Notes: generated from the letters alone by a model not told the origin. A DNA stretch of 64,000 nucleotides from Pinibacter aurantiacus (GCF_019130065.1 NZ_JAHSPG010000016.1:124001-188000); one strand, 5' to 3'; counted from the stretch's first letter, positions 1-9,188 are shown. Numbers and translations: made by a program.

Positions 1-257
1 CTATCGCTCTACGTAAAGCAGAGGTAAATAAAATGTTGGGTAAAATGGATGAAATGCAGGAAGCTGGTGGTGTTACCATGAGCGAACCGTTCATCGTTGG
101 TGAGACAATAAAAATTATTGAAGGACCTTTCAATGATTTCAACGGTATCATCGAAGAAGTTAACGACGAGAAGAAGAAGTTGAAAGTAACCGTGAAGATC
201 TTCGGTCGTTCTACTCCGGTTGAACTGAATTATATGCAAGTTGAAAAGCTAGGATAA
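1..257 (+). CDS. nusG: Transcription termination/antitermination factor NusG, C-terminal part
   Basis: The reading frame is open from base 3 at the window edge, so only about the last 84 residues are present. They carry the KOW domain: the segment [18 protein letters not shown] is the typical KOW beta-turn of NusG, followed by the conserved end with FGRSTPVEL. NusG binds RNA polymerase through its missing N-terminal NGN domain, and the KOW domain contacts Rho or ribosomal protein S10. In most bacteria rplK follows directly. Here a terminator and four unrelated genes intervene before rplK at 4168. Confidence 0.93.
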   Translation, partial: IALRKAEVNKMLGKMDEMQEAGGVTMSEPFIVGETIKIIEGPFNDFNGIIEEVNDEKKKLKVTVKIFGRSTPVELNYMQVEKLG

Positions 258-278
258 TCTTAGTTTTCAAAATATTGT

Positions 279-308
279 GAAAACCGCTCATTTAGAGCGG
301 TTTTTTTA
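279..308 (+). terminator. Rho-independent terminator after nusG
   Basis: A 7 bp stem (ACCGCTC at 283-289 with GAGCGGT at 295-301) with a five-base loop is followed by a run of T. It lies 25 bases after the nusG stop, so the nusG transcript is likely separated from rplK. Confidence 0.85.
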
Positions 309-397
309 GCTCTATTATTTTTTTGAAAAATCATTCTATATCTTGTTGTCAAAATACCCTTTTCCTGTAATTTGTACCTTAATCTAATTACCAAAAC

Positions 398-1612
398 ATG
401 CAACAAGCATTGAGAAGACTAATATATTTCGAGAATCCCACCCGGTATCAGTGGCTCATCTATTTTGGGTTCTTCGCTTTGTTGCATATTCCTGCTGTTT
501 TACATCACGAAGGGGTAAATGCTTATTTACTTTACGCAAATTCATTATTGAAAGGTCATATTTCACTCCAGGCGGATAACTACGATTACCTGGATATGAT
601 ATTTTATAACGGCAAGCATTACCTTCCTTATCCGCCGTTTCCTTCACTTGTACTTTTACCTTTTGCTGCCATACTTGGCCCTAATGTAAATACCATACTG
701 ATAGCGCTTATATGCAGTTGCGCGAACCTATATCTGCTTTACAAGGTGTTTCTAAAGCTTGAGATCAGCAAGCCTATCAAATCGTTACTGATTCCCGCAT
801 TTTTTTTCGGTACCGGTTATTGGTATGTGTTAGTAACTAGTCATCACGTTTATCAGTTTGCACATATAATCGCTACCACTTTAATTCTTCTTAGTATAAA
901 TGAAATATTGGGTAAACAAAGATGGTGGCTTGTTGGAATATTTATTGGCTGTAGTTTTCTTACGCGACAGTTTACACTATTTTATGGAGTGTTCGCATTA
1001 GGATATTTGTACTATATAAACAAGGATAAATTAGACGGCAATTTTTATAGAAAAGCTGTCAGCCTATGTGGGTCCATACTTGTGTTTGTGGGATTGTATC
1101 TTGTTTACAACTATGTCAGATTTGGGCAGCCATTAAACGCCGGCTACAATTATATTGAGTATGCCGGAATATTAAAGGATCGTGTTGCGACTTATGGTGT
1201 ATTCAGTCTGAGATATTTTTGGTTCAATTTTTATAGCCTGTTCGTCAAGGGTTTTACGATCATTATTGACGGCCCTGACAGGTTAAAAATTGTGGATATA
1301 GATCTATGGGGCACATCGCTAACAGCCGCCAGCCCTTTTTTAATTGCTAGTGTAAAAGCAAACTGGCCAAAGAAATTGTTATGGGTTAGCTGGATCACCA
1401 TTCTGATAATGTTGACTGGTATTTTGTTCTATCACAATAACGGTTTTTCACAAGTGAACTGTATGCGATTCACTTTGGATTTTCTACCGCTATTGTTTAT
1501 CCTTACTGCGCTTGGCGCCAATAGCATTCCCAGATGGTTACTTAGAATCATGGTAATATATGCCTGCGTTCTTAATGTTGCCGCATTCGTTATTCATTAC
1601 ATGGCGCAATAA
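398..1612 (+). CDS. GT-C-like polytopic membrane protein
   Basis: This 404-residue protein has about ten hydrophobic segments, for example around residues 20-37, 82-100, 130-150, 190-210 and 220-240. It has a soluble loop near the N-terminus (HEGVNAYLLYANSLLKG, then Tyr/Pro-rich YLPYPPFPS). This layout resembles dolichyl-phosphate-mannose-type (GT-C, family 39-like) glycosyltransferases, which move sugars from lipid carriers on the outer face of the inner membrane. No acidic catalytic pair is convincing, so the function is inferred from topology only. It starts 90 bases after the nusG terminator and is part of the block that separates nusG from rplK. Confidence 0.6.
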   Translation: MQQALRRLIYFENPTRYQWLIYFGFFALLHIPAVLHHEGVNAYLLYANSLLKGHISLQADNYDYLDMIFYNGKHYLPYPPFPSLVLLPFAAILGPNVNTILIALICSCANLYLLYKVFLKLEISKPIKSLLIPAFFFGTGYWYVLVTSHHVYQFAHIIATTLILLSINEILGKQRWWLVGIFIGCSFLTRQFTLFYGVFALGYLYYINKDKLDGNFYRKAVSLCGSILVFVGLYLVYNYVRFGQPLNAGYNYIEYAGILKDRVATYGVFSLRYFWFNFYSLFVKGFTIIIDGPDRLKIVDIDLWGTSLTAASPFLIASVKANWPKKLLWVSWITILIMLTGILFYHNNGFSQVNCMRFTLDFLPLLFILTALGANSIPRWLLRIMVIYACVLNVAAFVIHYMAQ

Positions 1613-1936
1613 GAAACCAGATTGTTACAATTGTTAAATTTCCTTTAATTCCAATCTCTCCTTTATTGCAGAGCAACGTTTTATGTTGCCCTTATGTCAA
1701 AGCTGAAAAGTTGCGATACCAGCTATTACGTTAAAGAAGGAAATGCCACAGCAGCGAGCCCTAAGCTGAATACTACAGAACCATCAACAAGGCTTCTCAT
1801 AATGCAACTTCGTGTTTCAGATTACGTGTGATTGAATTTAGAAATGATCTGCAAAAAATATGATCTGCGGAATTGTCATTCTTATGCATTGACTTTTCAT
1901 CGCAGTGATATTTATACTTCAAACAAAACACCATTT
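1613..1936. other. Intergenic region, 324 bases
   Basis: There is no convincing gene. A 45-codon ORF at 1694-1831 lacks any recognisable feature. The space probably holds the promoter for the LVIVD lipoprotein pair, but I could not find a clean TAnnTTTG box. Confidence 0.4.
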
Positions 1937-2467
1937 ATGAAACGCTTAATGATCCTAGTTGTGGCAGGCTTCGTCATTGCCGGAACAGCCTGCATGCCCG
2001 ATAACGACGCGCCTACAGAAGGGCAGGCTTATGTCCCGGTTTACTACGCCAAACAAAATATCCAACAGATTTCAACAGAAGCGCCAAAAGCTACAATTGA
2101 TCCGGGAAAGATTTATGCTTACGGGAACTACATCTTTCAAAATGATAAAAATTCCGGCGTTCATATCATCGATGTGAGTGACAAAAAGCATCCGCGTAAA
2201 ACAGCTTTTCTAAACATTCCTTTTACCAATGAGCTGGCTGTAAAAGGACATTACCTGTATGCAGACAATTACAAAGACATGGTTGTTTTCGACATCAGTG
2301 ATCCAGCCTTACCGGTAATGGTTAAGCGAATTGAAAATGTATTTACACCCGTTAACCAAAATTATCCACCTTATACCAATGTATTATTTGAATGCCCGGA
2401 CGCCAGCAAAGGCGTGGTTGTTGGCTGGAAATTGGAAACCGTTAAATCTCCTAAATGCAGACGCTAA
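1937..2467 (+). CDS. LVIVD-repeat lipoprotein (short partner)
   Basis: The ATG at 1937 gives a 176-residue protein with a lipoprotein-type signal peptide, hydrophobic residues 4-16 ending in GTAC (Cys at about 18). An upstream non-ATG start at 1832 would add 35 residues before the signal peptide and is rejected. Two LVIVD-type beta-propeller repeats are visible: GVHIIDVSDKKHPRKTAFL and DMVVFDISDPALPVMVK. Such repeats are found in surface lipoproteins of unknown ligand. It ends with a short Lys/Cys/Arg tail (SPKCRR). The next gene, 11 bases on, encodes a second LVIVD lipoprotein, so the two probably act as a pair. Confidence 0.72.
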   Translation: MKRLMILVVAGFVIAGTACMPDNDAPTEGQAYVPVYYAKQNIQQISTEAPKATIDPGKIYAYGNYIFQNDKNSGVHIIDVSDKKHPRKTAFLNIPFTNELAVKGHYLYADNYKDMVVFDISDPALPVMVKRIENVFTPVNQNYPPYTNVLFECPDASKGVVVGWKLETVKSPKCRR

Positions 2468-2478
2468 AAAATACACTT

Positions 2479-3243
2479 ATGAACAGAAATTTTACACTCA
2501 TCATACTTAGCTGCTTGCTGATGCAATGCACTAAATCCAGTACATCAACTTCGTCTACCACCTCTTCCTCAACGCTGAATTCGTCTACCGGCGGAAAAGG
2601 GGGATCTACTGCACGATTCGCAATTGCCGGGAACTATTTGTATTCAGTGGATGAAATATCTTTAAAGGCGTTCGATATTTCCGATCCAATACATCCGGTG
2701 CTGAAAAATACCGTGTCGGTAGGCTTTGACATCGAGACCATATTTCCGTTCAACGATAAATTATTCATTGGCTCCAGTACCGCGGTATATATTTATTCAA
2801 TTGAAGACCCGTCAAAGCCAACGGTATTGGGTACTGCGTTATCACCCACTGTAATGCGACGTTGCGATCCTGTGGTGGCAAAGGATACGGTGGCGTTTGC
2901 GACTCTCCGGTCCAGTGCACCTTGCGGCGGTACGCGAAGTGTTTTAGCCGTATACGACATAAAGGAAATTACAAATCCGGTGGAAAGAAGCACGCTTACG
3001 CTTCAGGAGCCCTACGGTCTGGGCTATGATGACGATGTGTTGTATGTATGTGATAAAGTGTTGGGCCTGCTGGTAATTGATATCAAAAATCCTTACCAAC
3101 CATCGGTGATAAAGGCAATTACCGAAGCCGTTTATTCTGATGTAATTCCCTACAATCATATGCTCATTTGCTGGACAAACGCAGGCATTAAGTTTTACGA
3201 TATTTCAGATAACCGAAACCCTGTTTTTCTCGCTAATATTTAA
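2479..3243 (+). CDS. LVIVD-repeat lipoprotein (long partner)
   Basis: The start at 2479 is chosen because it puts a classical lipoprotein signal at the N-terminus (LIILSCLLMQC, Cys17). The alternative ATG at 2455 overlaps the previous stop. The mature N-terminus is a flexible Ser/Thr linker (about residues 19-40). It is followed by several LVIVD repeats: LKAFDISDPIHPVLK, VYIYSIEDPSKPTVL, LLVIDIKNPYQPSVI and IKFYDISDNRNPVF. The predicted fold is a beta-propeller anchored to a membrane. It forms a tight set with the lipoprotein upstream and the barrel gene five bases downstream. Confidence 0.75.
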   Translation: MNRNFTLIILSCLLMQCTKSSTSTSSTTSSSTLNSSTGGKGGSTARFAIAGNYLYSVDEISLKAFDISDPIHPVLKNTVSVGFDIETIFPFNDKLFIGSSTAVYIYSIEDPSKPTVLGTALSPTVMRRCDPVVAKDTVAFATLRSSAPCGGTRSVLAVYDIKEITNPVERSTLTLQEPYGLGYDDDVLYVCDKVLGLLVIDIKNPYQPSVIKAITEAVYSDVIPYNHMLICWTNAGIKFYDISDNRNPVFLANI

Positions 3244-3248
3244 CTGCA

Positions 3249-3932
3249 ATGAAAAACAAAACCAATTGTGTGCTGCTGACCCTGGTCATTGCAGCACACC
3301 TTTCTGCACAATCCAAGTACGACCAAAAAGGAGACCTGAGTGTTCGCTGGAATTTCCCGGGCATGGTCGATCCCCTGAGCAGCAATCTCACAATGGGGGC
3401 AGAGTATCGTTTTTTGCCCCACTGGTCCTTTGTCGCAGATGCAGGGTGGATCTTTGCGTCACCGAGTGAAGGGGGGAAAGTATCCGGCTATCTTATACGG
3501 CCAGCTGTAAGATATTATCCTTCGTTACGCCACTTTTTCTTCTTTGAAGCCCAGTTTCATTACAAATACATTCAGAAGAAAGAACAGGCATGGGTGCCGC
3601 ATGAGGTTCAAAACGACATTCCGATCTATGAGAAGTATGAAGATGTTAAGCTAAATGCAAGGTCTTATAGCCTGAATTTACTTTGCGGAACACAGTCCAC
3701 TTTGCGAAAACCGGGCGGGGCGAAATGGGACCGCCTGAATCGGCTGAAGTTTGAATACTATTGGGGCCTCGGTTTTCACTATTACGAGGAAGCAAAACCC
3801 ACCCGCAGCGCAGCGACGAACGATTTTATTACCTTTCCTAGTGAATCGACATTTGTTTTAACCCCCCAATTAGGTATTACACTGGTATACAGGGTGGTAG
3901 ACAAAAGTATGGCCAAGAAGATATTACCTTAG
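3249..3932 (+). CDS. Outer-membrane beta-barrel-like protein
   Basis: This 227-residue protein has a signal peptide (hydrophobic residues 7-18, cleavage after HLSAQ). Alternating aromatic strands follow, such as GAEYRFLPHWSFVADAGW, IRPAVRYYP and FEAQFHYKYIQ, and the end LGITLVYRV looks like a terminal strand. The pattern resembles DUF3575-like small outer-membrane barrels, but this is an architectural guess. It starts five bases after the LVIVD lipoprotein, so the three genes are likely co-transcribed and may form one envelope module. Confidence 0.6.
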   Translation: MKNKTNCVLLTLVIAAHLSAQSKYDQKGDLSVRWNFPGMVDPLSSNLTMGAEYRFLPHWSFVADAGWIFASPSEGGKVSGYLIRPAVRYYPSLRHFFFFEAQFHYKYIQKKEQAWVPHEVQNDIPIYEKYEDVKLNARSYSLNLLCGTQSTLRKPGGAKWDRLNRLKFEYYWGLGFHYYEEAKPTRSAATNDFITFPSESTFVLTPQLGITLVYRVVDKSMAKKILP

Positions 3933-4073
3933 ATAGGTAACATGTTTTATTTCAGTTATTTAGACATGGTTTGTTGATTGATGTGTTATCTTTACACCAG
4001 CTTGAAAACCAGCATAGTCAATTGTTTCACAGAAAATAGGCAGTAAAAATGTTTATTTATTGGGAAATTTAAT

Positions 4074-4081
4074 TACTTTTG
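4074..4081 (+). promoter_or_regulatory. Bacteroidota -7 box for the rplK operon
   Basis: The sequence TACTTTTG matches TAnnTTTG exactly. It lies 86 bases before the rplK start and is the only full match in the 235-base gap. No well-spaced -33 TTG is evident. Confidence 0.5.
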
Positions 4082-4167
4082 CATCCCCAAAATAAAGTTC
4101 TTTCGATTCGAATGGCTTTGGGAGTGCTGCCATTAAGCAGTACGTTATCACCAAAAAATATTTTAAC

Positions 4168-4611
4168 ATGGCAAAAGAAATCTCAGGTTTCGTAAAGTTG
4201 CAGTGCAAAGGCGGTCAAGCCAATCCTGCACCTCCAATTGGTCCAGCTCTGGGTTCTAAGGGCGTTAACATCATGGAGTTCTGTAAGCAATTTAATGCTA
4301 GAACTCAGGACAAAATGGGTAAAGTTCTACCTGTATTAATCACTGTTTATTCTGATAAGTCATTTGACTTTGTAATTAAAACTCCTCCGGCTGCGGTTCA
4401 GTTGATGGAAGCTGCGAAAATTAAAAGCGGTTCCAAAGAGCCTAACCGTAACAAGGTTGGTAAAGTAACCTGGGCTCAGGTGGAAGAAATTGCAAAAGAC
4501 AAAATGCCTGACCTCAATGCTTTTACGCTTAACAGCGCTATGAGCATGGTTGCCGGTACGGCTCGCAGCATGGGCTTGACTGTAGAAGGTAAAGCTCCAT
4601 GGGAAAACTAA
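4168..4611 (+). CDS. rplK: 50S ribosomal protein L11
   Basis: The product has 147 residues, the usual length. It has the N-terminal proline-rich signature ([15 protein letters not shown]) and the C-terminal rRNA-binding domain ending in [13 protein letters not shown]11 binds the GTPase-associated centre of 23S rRNA with L10 and L7/L12. It heads rplK-rplA-rplJ-rplL. The usual upstream neighbour nusG is displaced by 3.9 kb. Confidence 0.98.
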   Translation: MAKEISGFVKLQCKGGQANPAPPIGPALGSKGVNIMEFCKQFNARTQDKMGKVLPVLITVYSDKSFDFVIKTPPAAVQLMEAAKIKSGSKEPNRNKVGKVTWAQVEEIAKDKMPDLNAFTLNSAMSMVAGTARSMGLTVEGKAPWEN

Positions 4612-4637
4612 TTCTGAAACCGTAAAAAAATTGAGCT

Positions 4638-5330
4638 ATGGCTATCAGTAAAAAAAGAAAAGTAGCAAATACTAAAGTTGACAAAAACAAGATATATTCT
4701 TTAAAAGACGCTTCTGCTTTGGTGAAAGAAATTAACACTACAAAGTTTGATGCTTCTGTTGACGTTCACATCCGTTTGGGTGTTGATCCAAAAAAAGCTG
4801 ACCAGGCTGTTCGTGGTACTGTAACATTGCCACATGGTACTGGTAAAACTAAACGTGTACTTGTTCTTTGCACGCCAGATAAAGAAAACGATGCAAAAGG
4901 TGCTGGTGCAGATTTCGTAGGTTTAGATGAATTTATCCAAAAAATTGAAGGCGGTTGGACTGATATCGATGTAATCATCGCTACTCCATCCGTAATGCCT
5001 AAAATTGGTAAACTGGGTAAAGTATTGGGACCTCGTAACTTGATGCCAAACCCTAAAACAGGTACTGTTACAAATGATGTAGCTGCTGCAGTTAACGAAG
5101 TAAAAGGCGGTAAAATCGCTTTCAAAGTTGATAAAGCAGGTATCGTACACGCTTCTATCGGCCGTGTAAGTTTTGGTGCTGACAAAATCGCAGAAAACAG
5201 CCAGGAATTAATCAATGCGCTTATCAAATTGAAACCGGCTACCGCTAAAGGTACTTACCTGAAAGGTGTTAGCATGGCAAGCTCAATGAGCCCTGGTATT
5301 ACAGTAGACACCAAAACTTTTATTCACTAA
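4638..5330 (+). CDS. rplA: 50S ribosomal protein L1
   Basis: The product has 230 residues. Typical motifs are [20 protein letters not shown] near the N-terminus and [20 protein letters not shown] in the middle, the L1 signature. L1 forms the mobile stalk near the E site and in many bacteria represses its own operon. It follows rplK by 26 bases and precedes rplJ by 48. Confidence 0.98.
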   Translation: MAISKKRKVANTKVDKNKIYSLKDASALVKEINTTKFDASVDVHIRLGVDPKKADQAVRGTVTLPHGTGKTKRVLVLCTPDKENDAKGAGADFVGLDEFIQKIEGGWTDIDVIIATPSVMPKIGKLGKVLGPRNLMPNPKTGTVTNDVAAAVNEVKGGKIAFKVDKAGIVHASIGRVSFGADKIAENSQELINALIKLKPATAKGTYLKGVSMASSMSPGITVDTKTFIH

Positions 5331-5378
5331 TTAGTTAATACTGTTGCCGCGTAAGCGTTTACAGATAAAAAAAGCGTC

Positions 5379-5903
5379 ATGAATAAAGATCAAAAAAATG
5401 AAGTGATTGAACTGCTGAAAGGTAAGTTCGCTCAATATAATAATTTCTATATCGCCGATACAGAAAGCTTAACTGTAGAACAAGTTAGCAAACTGCGTCG
5501 CCACTGCTTTAACAAGCAAGTGGAAATGAAAGTGGCTAAAAACACTTTGATTAAAAAAGCATTGGAATCTATCGATGCTGAAAAATACAGCGGGGTTTAT
5601 GATTCTCTGCACAATGTAACTGCATTGTTGTTCAGCGAAAGCCCTAAAGAACCAGCTTTAATCATTTCTTCTTTCCGTAAAGAAACAAATGGTGAAAGAC
5701 CAATTTTGAAAGCTGCTTTCATTAATGGTGACCTGTTTGTAGGTGACAACCAATTGAAAGCGCTTACTCAAATCAAAACCAAAAACGAGCTTATCGGCGA
5801 CGTTATTGGATTGTTGCAATCTCCTGCAAAACGCGTACTTTCTGCATTGCTTAACAAAGCTGAGAAAGAAGGTGCTCCTGCTGCAGAAGCTGCTGCTGAG
5901 TAA
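5379..5903 (+). CDS. rplJ: 50S ribosomal protein L10
   Basis: The product has 174 residues, with the N-terminal rRNA-binding domain (LRRHCFNKQVEMKVAKNTLIKKAL region) and the helical C-terminus (LLQSPAKRVLSALLNKAEKE) that binds L7/L12 dimers. The end is Ala/Glu-rich. It anchors the L7/L12 stalk encoded by the next gene. Confidence 0.97.
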   Translation: MNKDQKNEVIELLKGKFAQYNNFYIADTESLTVEQVSKLRRHCFNKQVEMKVAKNTLIKKALESIDAEKYSGVYDSLHNVTALLFSESPKEPALIISSFRKETNGERPILKAAFINGDLFVGDNQLKALTQIKTKNELIGDVIGLLQSPAKRVLSALLNKAEKEGAPAAEAAAE

Positions 5904-6046
5904 TTTGAAGTTTGAGATTTATAGATTTGAAATTGATTTCAGATCTTAAATAATACACCTGGCCGGATGGTTAAACAAAGGCAAAACAAATTTTTTTAAA
6001 CTCTCCGCCGGAGGTATCGATGAAGGCGGAAAAAATTTTAACAATC

Positions 6047-6415
6047 ATGGCAGACGTAAAAGCATTAGCTGAACAATTAGTAGGCTTAACAGTAAAAGAA
6101 GTTCAAGAATTAGCAGATGTACTTAAAGCTGAGTACGGTATCGAACCAGCTGCTGCTGCAGTTGTGGTTAGCAGCGAAGCAGGTCCTGCTGCTGTTGAAG
6201 AAAAAACTGCTTTCAACGTAGTGTTGAAAAACGGTGGTGCTTCTAAATTGAACGTAGTTAAAATCGTTAAAGATTTGACTGGTTTGGGATTGAAAGAAGC
6301 TAAAGAATTAGTTGACGGTGCACCTAAGAATGTAAAAGAAGGTGTTTCTAAAGCTGAGGCTGAAGACATCGCAGCTAAATTGAAAGAAGCTGGCGCTGAT
6401 GTTGAAATCGCTTAA
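6047..6415 (+). CDS. rplL: 50S ribosomal protein L7/L12
   Basis: The ATG at 6047 gives 122 residues beginning [20 protein letters not shown], the normal start. An in-frame ATG at 6020 would add nine residues. It is preceded by a strong GGAGG at 6010-6014, unusual in this phylum, so it cannot be excluded. The hinge is Ala-rich, and the C-terminal domain has the conserved stretch [21 protein letters not shown]7/L12 recruits translation GTPases. A terminator follows directly and rpoB is not present, unlike the common arrangement. Confidence 0.96.
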   Translation: MADVKALAEQLVGLTVKEVQELADVLKAEYGIEPAAAAVVVSSEAGPAAVEEKTAFNVVLKNGGASKLNVVKIVKDLTGLGLKEAKELVDGAPKNVKEGVSKAEAEDIAAKLKEAGADVEIA

Positions 6416-6438
6416 TTCTAAGAGTTTCAATATAATAG

Positions 6439-6467
6439 AACCCTCCGAGTTTTCGGAGGGTTTTTTA
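6439..6467 (+). terminator. Terminator after rplL
   Basis: An 8 bp perfect stem (CCCTCCGA at 6441-6448, TCGGAGGG at 6453-6460) with a GTTT loop is followed by six T. It ends the ribosomal-protein operon. Confidence 0.92.
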
Positions 6468-6477
6468 TTGGCTATTG

Positions 6478-6616
6478 TACGCAAGTGAAGCTGATTAAAC
6501 AGATTTACGCAGATATTTTAATGACTGAATAACTGAGTAACTGAATGCCCAACGTCAAAATGGCTGATAAGCATAAACTTTCAGTTATTCGGTTAATCAG
6601 TTATTCAGCTTGCGTA
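6478..6616. repeat. Word-repeat inverted element (TGAATAAC family, composite)
   Basis: The inner arms are ACTGAATAACTGAGTAAC... at 6524-6545 and its inverted counterpart at 6580-6608. An outer 8 bp match pairs TACGCAAG (6478-6485) with CTTGCGTA (6609-6616). The left half also contains, in reverse orientation at 6490-6514, the ATCTGCGTAAATCTG word family seen directly at 26072, 38105 and 56946. It lies between convergent rplL and the ketosynthase genes. Confidence 0.75.
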
Positions 6617-6628
6617 TAAATCTGCGTG

Positions 6629-7693
6629 CTATTGTTTTTCCAGTAAATAAAATGCGTGTTCCTTTCCGTTGTATTGATTGTAGATAACTACATTTTTAAG
6701 AGTGGAAGAGGTTCCTTTTTTAAAGATCAGCGAAGGGTGTATAGTTTGATGCTGTAACACTTTAGTGGCGGCCCACAGCGCAAAACCTGCAGCTGTATCA
6801 AACTCACCGCAAAGGTGTTTGAAGGCTAATTGATTTGTACTGGGCGAAAGCTGTTGTGAAATGGCATCTTCAAAGTGGCGTGTTTCTATATTTCCGTTAT
6901 AACTTAAAAACACCGCATCCACCTCGTCCAGCGACAGGTTGTGTTCCGCAAGAAAGTTCTTAAAAGTTATTTTTACTAATGCTTCATCTGCATTATACAA
7001 CATGCGCAACCCGCTAAGTGTGGCGATTGCGTTTTCTGCATTTTTGTTTAACGTTAAGAAGAATGTGCCTTCTCCTGCGATAGTTCCTGCTGTAGACGAG
7101 TCAAGCAAATTGATGTTTTTCATGGCTTCATTTTTCCAGTAACCCATCTTTTTCTTCAGCTCGTAATGTTCGGCAGTCATTTCTTCGAAACATCCGATCA
7201 ATGCGTTTTCGATTCGATTTTCCTCGAAAAGCATAATGGCATCCATCAAAGAATTTTCCAGAGAAAAGCCACGATGAACATAGGTAGAGTTATAGCCATT
7301 TGCATTGTGATGCAGTGCAATCAAACCATTTAATGCGTTGTATGTGGATTGTATAAATGCTGTGGGATTAAGCGTGCCTTCATTGAAATCTACGATGTCA
7401 TGCAGAAATTTTTCGGTATCAGTCATGCTTCCCTTTGCCGTACCGGTAATGATAGCCTGGGGATGCTCGAGCTTTGCATCTTTCAATGCTTCTATCGCAG
7501 TTACCAAGCCAATCTTGATTATGCGTGTCATCCGGCGCAGCTGCATAATAGTAAAATACTGCTTATAGTCCGGTTCGTGATAATTGAGGATGTTTTGCTC
7601 AAATACCTTTATCTCTTCTGGCAAATTATTGTTGCTAAAAGTATCCTGTGCACAAATTGCACGCGCAGATGTTATGTAAACCGGATTAAACAT
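6629..7693 (-). CDS. Chain-length-factor-like beta-ketoacyl synthase homologue
   Basis: The ATG at 7693 gives 354 residues; the longer frame would add 14 residues inside the upstream gene. Overall it follows the thiolase-fold ketosynthase pattern, but the active-site positions are replaced. Where a ketosynthase has a TAC-S motif this protein reads STYVHRGFSL, and the GHT-like motif reads CGEFDTAAG. Loss of catalytic Cys and His is typical of chain-length factors that pair with an active ketosynthase in aryl polyene and type II polyketide systems. Its start overlaps the end of the active ketosynthase by eight bases (ATGTTTAA), which implies translational coupling and a heterodimer. Confidence 0.78.
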   Translation of the reverse strand: MFNPVYITSARAICAQDTFSNNNLPEEIKVFEQNILNYHEPDYKQYFTIMQLRRMTRIIKIGLVTAIEALKDAKLEHPQAIITGTAKGSMTDTEKFLHDIVDFNEGTLNPTAFIQSTYNALNGLIALHHNANGYNSTYVHRGFSLENSLMDAIMLFEENRIENALIGCFEEMTAEHYELKKKMGYWKNEAMKNINLLDSSTAGTIAGEGTFFLTLNKNAENAIATLSGLRMLYNADEALVKITFKNFLAEHNLSLDEVDAVFLSYNGNIETRHFEDAISQQLSPSTNQLAFKHLCGEFDTAAGFALWAATKVLQHQTIHPSLIFKKGTSSTLKNVVIYNQYNGKEHAFYLLEKQ

Positions 7694-8897
7694 ATTTACT
7701 AAATAGAAGGCTGGCGTTGTTTCCGCCAAATCCAAAAGAGTTACTTAAAACGTGATTGACTGTTTTGTCTGTTTGTAATAAAGTAACAGGAGACAAACCA
7801 AGTTCTGGTATCGGTGATTTGAAATTAAGATTTGCGTAAATTATTTGTTCCTGCAAGCTGCGTATTGAGAAAACTGCTTCTACAGCTCCAGCCGCGGCCA
7901 GTGTGTGTCCTGTGAATGGTTTCGTAGAACTGAATAAAGGAACATTTTCTCCGAACAATCTCTTCAAAGCTATTCCTTCTGAAAGGTCATTGTTGAGTGT
8001 GGCAGTGCCGTGAACATTAATATACGAGATATCCGCTGGTTGCAAGCCTGCCATTTGAATGGTCTCCTGCATCGCAATTAAAGCGCCTTCTCCGTTTGGT
8101 GATGGGGCCGTTGGGTGAAAGGCCTCGTTAAAGTTGCGATAGCCACTTAGTTCTGCGAGAGGCTTGTTGTCGGAACGCTGTAACTGTTCTTCGCTTTCCA
8201 GGATCACATAAGCCGCTGCCTCGCCGAGATTTAAACCATTTCGATTTTCGTCAAAGGGCATGCAGGGCGATGGGTCTATATTTTTAAGGCTGTTGAAGCC
8301 ATTCAAAGTAAAACGGGTAAGCGCGTCTGTGCCGCCACAAACAGCAACATCAAGCTGGCCGGATTTGATCAATCTTGCGCCGTATAAAATGGCATTCGCA
8401 GAAGACGAGCAGGCAGTGCTAATCGTGGCGATCCAATCTTTTATATTGAAATGATCCGCAATTTTTTCCGTGCAGTCCGCACAGTCAAGGCAATCAGCGA
8501 GTCCGTTCTCGTTTGATTTTGTGGTGGGATCAACCAGATCGAAATAACACTTTTCCATGTCACTCATGCCACCGACTGTAGTAGCATTAATGAATCCGGT
8601 TTTTTGACGGGATGGGTCAAGTTTGCTCATCTGCATAGCTTCCTGCAATGCAGCAATTCCTAAAAGAGATGTGCGGGTATAGTAAGCGTTTTTTTTTACG
8701 CCAGTCAATTCGAGCAGCTTGTCATTAGGCACTTTTATTTCGCCTGCAATCAGTTTGCTCTTAAGAAGTGTATCGACTATTTCAATGGAACCTATGCCAG
8801 ATGCATTATTTCGCAGTGACACCAACGTTTCCTCAACCCCGGTACCTATCGCAGAAATGATTCCCATACCGGTGATAAACACACGCTTTCCTGGCAT
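7686..8897 (-). CDS. Beta-ketoacyl-ACP synthase, FabF-like
   Basis: This 403-residue condensing enzyme has a complete Cys-His-His triad: Cys163 (STACSSSAN), His296 (NVHGTATLNND) and His331 (TGHTLAAAGAVEA). The Gly-rich end is SNSFGFGGNNASL. It extends acyl chains on ACP by decarboxylative condensation of malonyl-ACP. An internal Cys-rich loop (DCLDCADC, about residues 132-139) is unusual for housekeeping FabF. Position between an ACP gene and an active-site-less partner points to polyene or dialkylresorcinol precursor synthesis rather than general fatty acid synthesis. Confidence 0.88.
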   Translation of the reverse strand: MPGKRVFITGMGIISAIGTGVEETLVSLRNNASGIGSIEIVDTLLKSKLIAGEIKVPNDKLLELTGVKKNAYYTRTSLLGIAALQEAMQMSKLDPSRQKTGFINATTVGGMSDMEKCYFDLVDPTTKSNENGLADCLDCADCTEKIADHFNIKDWIATISTACSSSANAILYGARLIKSGQLDVAVCGGTDALTRFTLNGFNSLKNIDPSPCMPFDENRNGLNLGEAAAYVILESEEQLQRSDNKPLAELSGYRNFNEAFHPTAPSPNGEGALIAMQETIQMAGLQPADISYINVHGTATLNNDLSEGIALKRLFGENVPLFSSTKPFTGHTLAAAGAVEAVFSIRSLQEQIIYANLNFKSPIPELGLSPVTLLQTDKTVNHVLSNSFGFGGNNASLLFSKYV

Positions 8898-8902
8898 GAC
8901 GA

Positions 8903-9160
8903 CTATTTTTTTCTATTAGCCTGGATGTAATCGGCCATAGCATCTATTGACTCAAGCACTTTTCTTCCTTCACGGGCATCTTCAATCTTGATGCCGTAGT
9001 TTCTTTCCAGCAAAACCATTAATTCGAGAGAATCGATGCTATCCAGTCCCAAACCATCTCCAAACAATGGTGCCGTATTGTCAATATCATCAGGGTTCAT
9101 TCCTTGTAAGTTCAGCGCCTCTATGATCTGCAGTTTCAGGTCTTTTTTGAAGTCGTCCAT
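8903..9160 (-). CDS. Acyl carrier protein
   Basis: The product has 85 residues, with the phosphopantetheine attachment site at Ser41 in GLGLDSIDSLEL. The motif is DSI rather than the DSL of housekeeping AcpP, as is common for specialised polyketide carriers. It is the first gene of the minus-strand set ACP-KS-CLF, five bases before the ketosynthase. Confidence 0.92.
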   Translation of the reverse strand: MDDFKKDLKLQIIEALNLQGMNPDDIDNTAPLFGDGLGLDSIDSLELMVLLERNYGIKIEDAREGRKVLESIDAMADYIQANRKK

Positions 9161-9188
9161 GTGTGATTGAGTATTTTAACAAAGCAAA

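Noticed and set aside
1694-1831. 45-codon ORF between the GT-C-like and LVIVD genes
   Set aside because: It has no signal peptide, membrane helix or known motif, and it lies in a gap that must hold regulatory sequence. It is probably chance.
4766-5227. Long minus-strand ORF opposite rplA
   Set aside because: It is the antisense shadow of a certain ribosomal protein gene and resembles no protein family.
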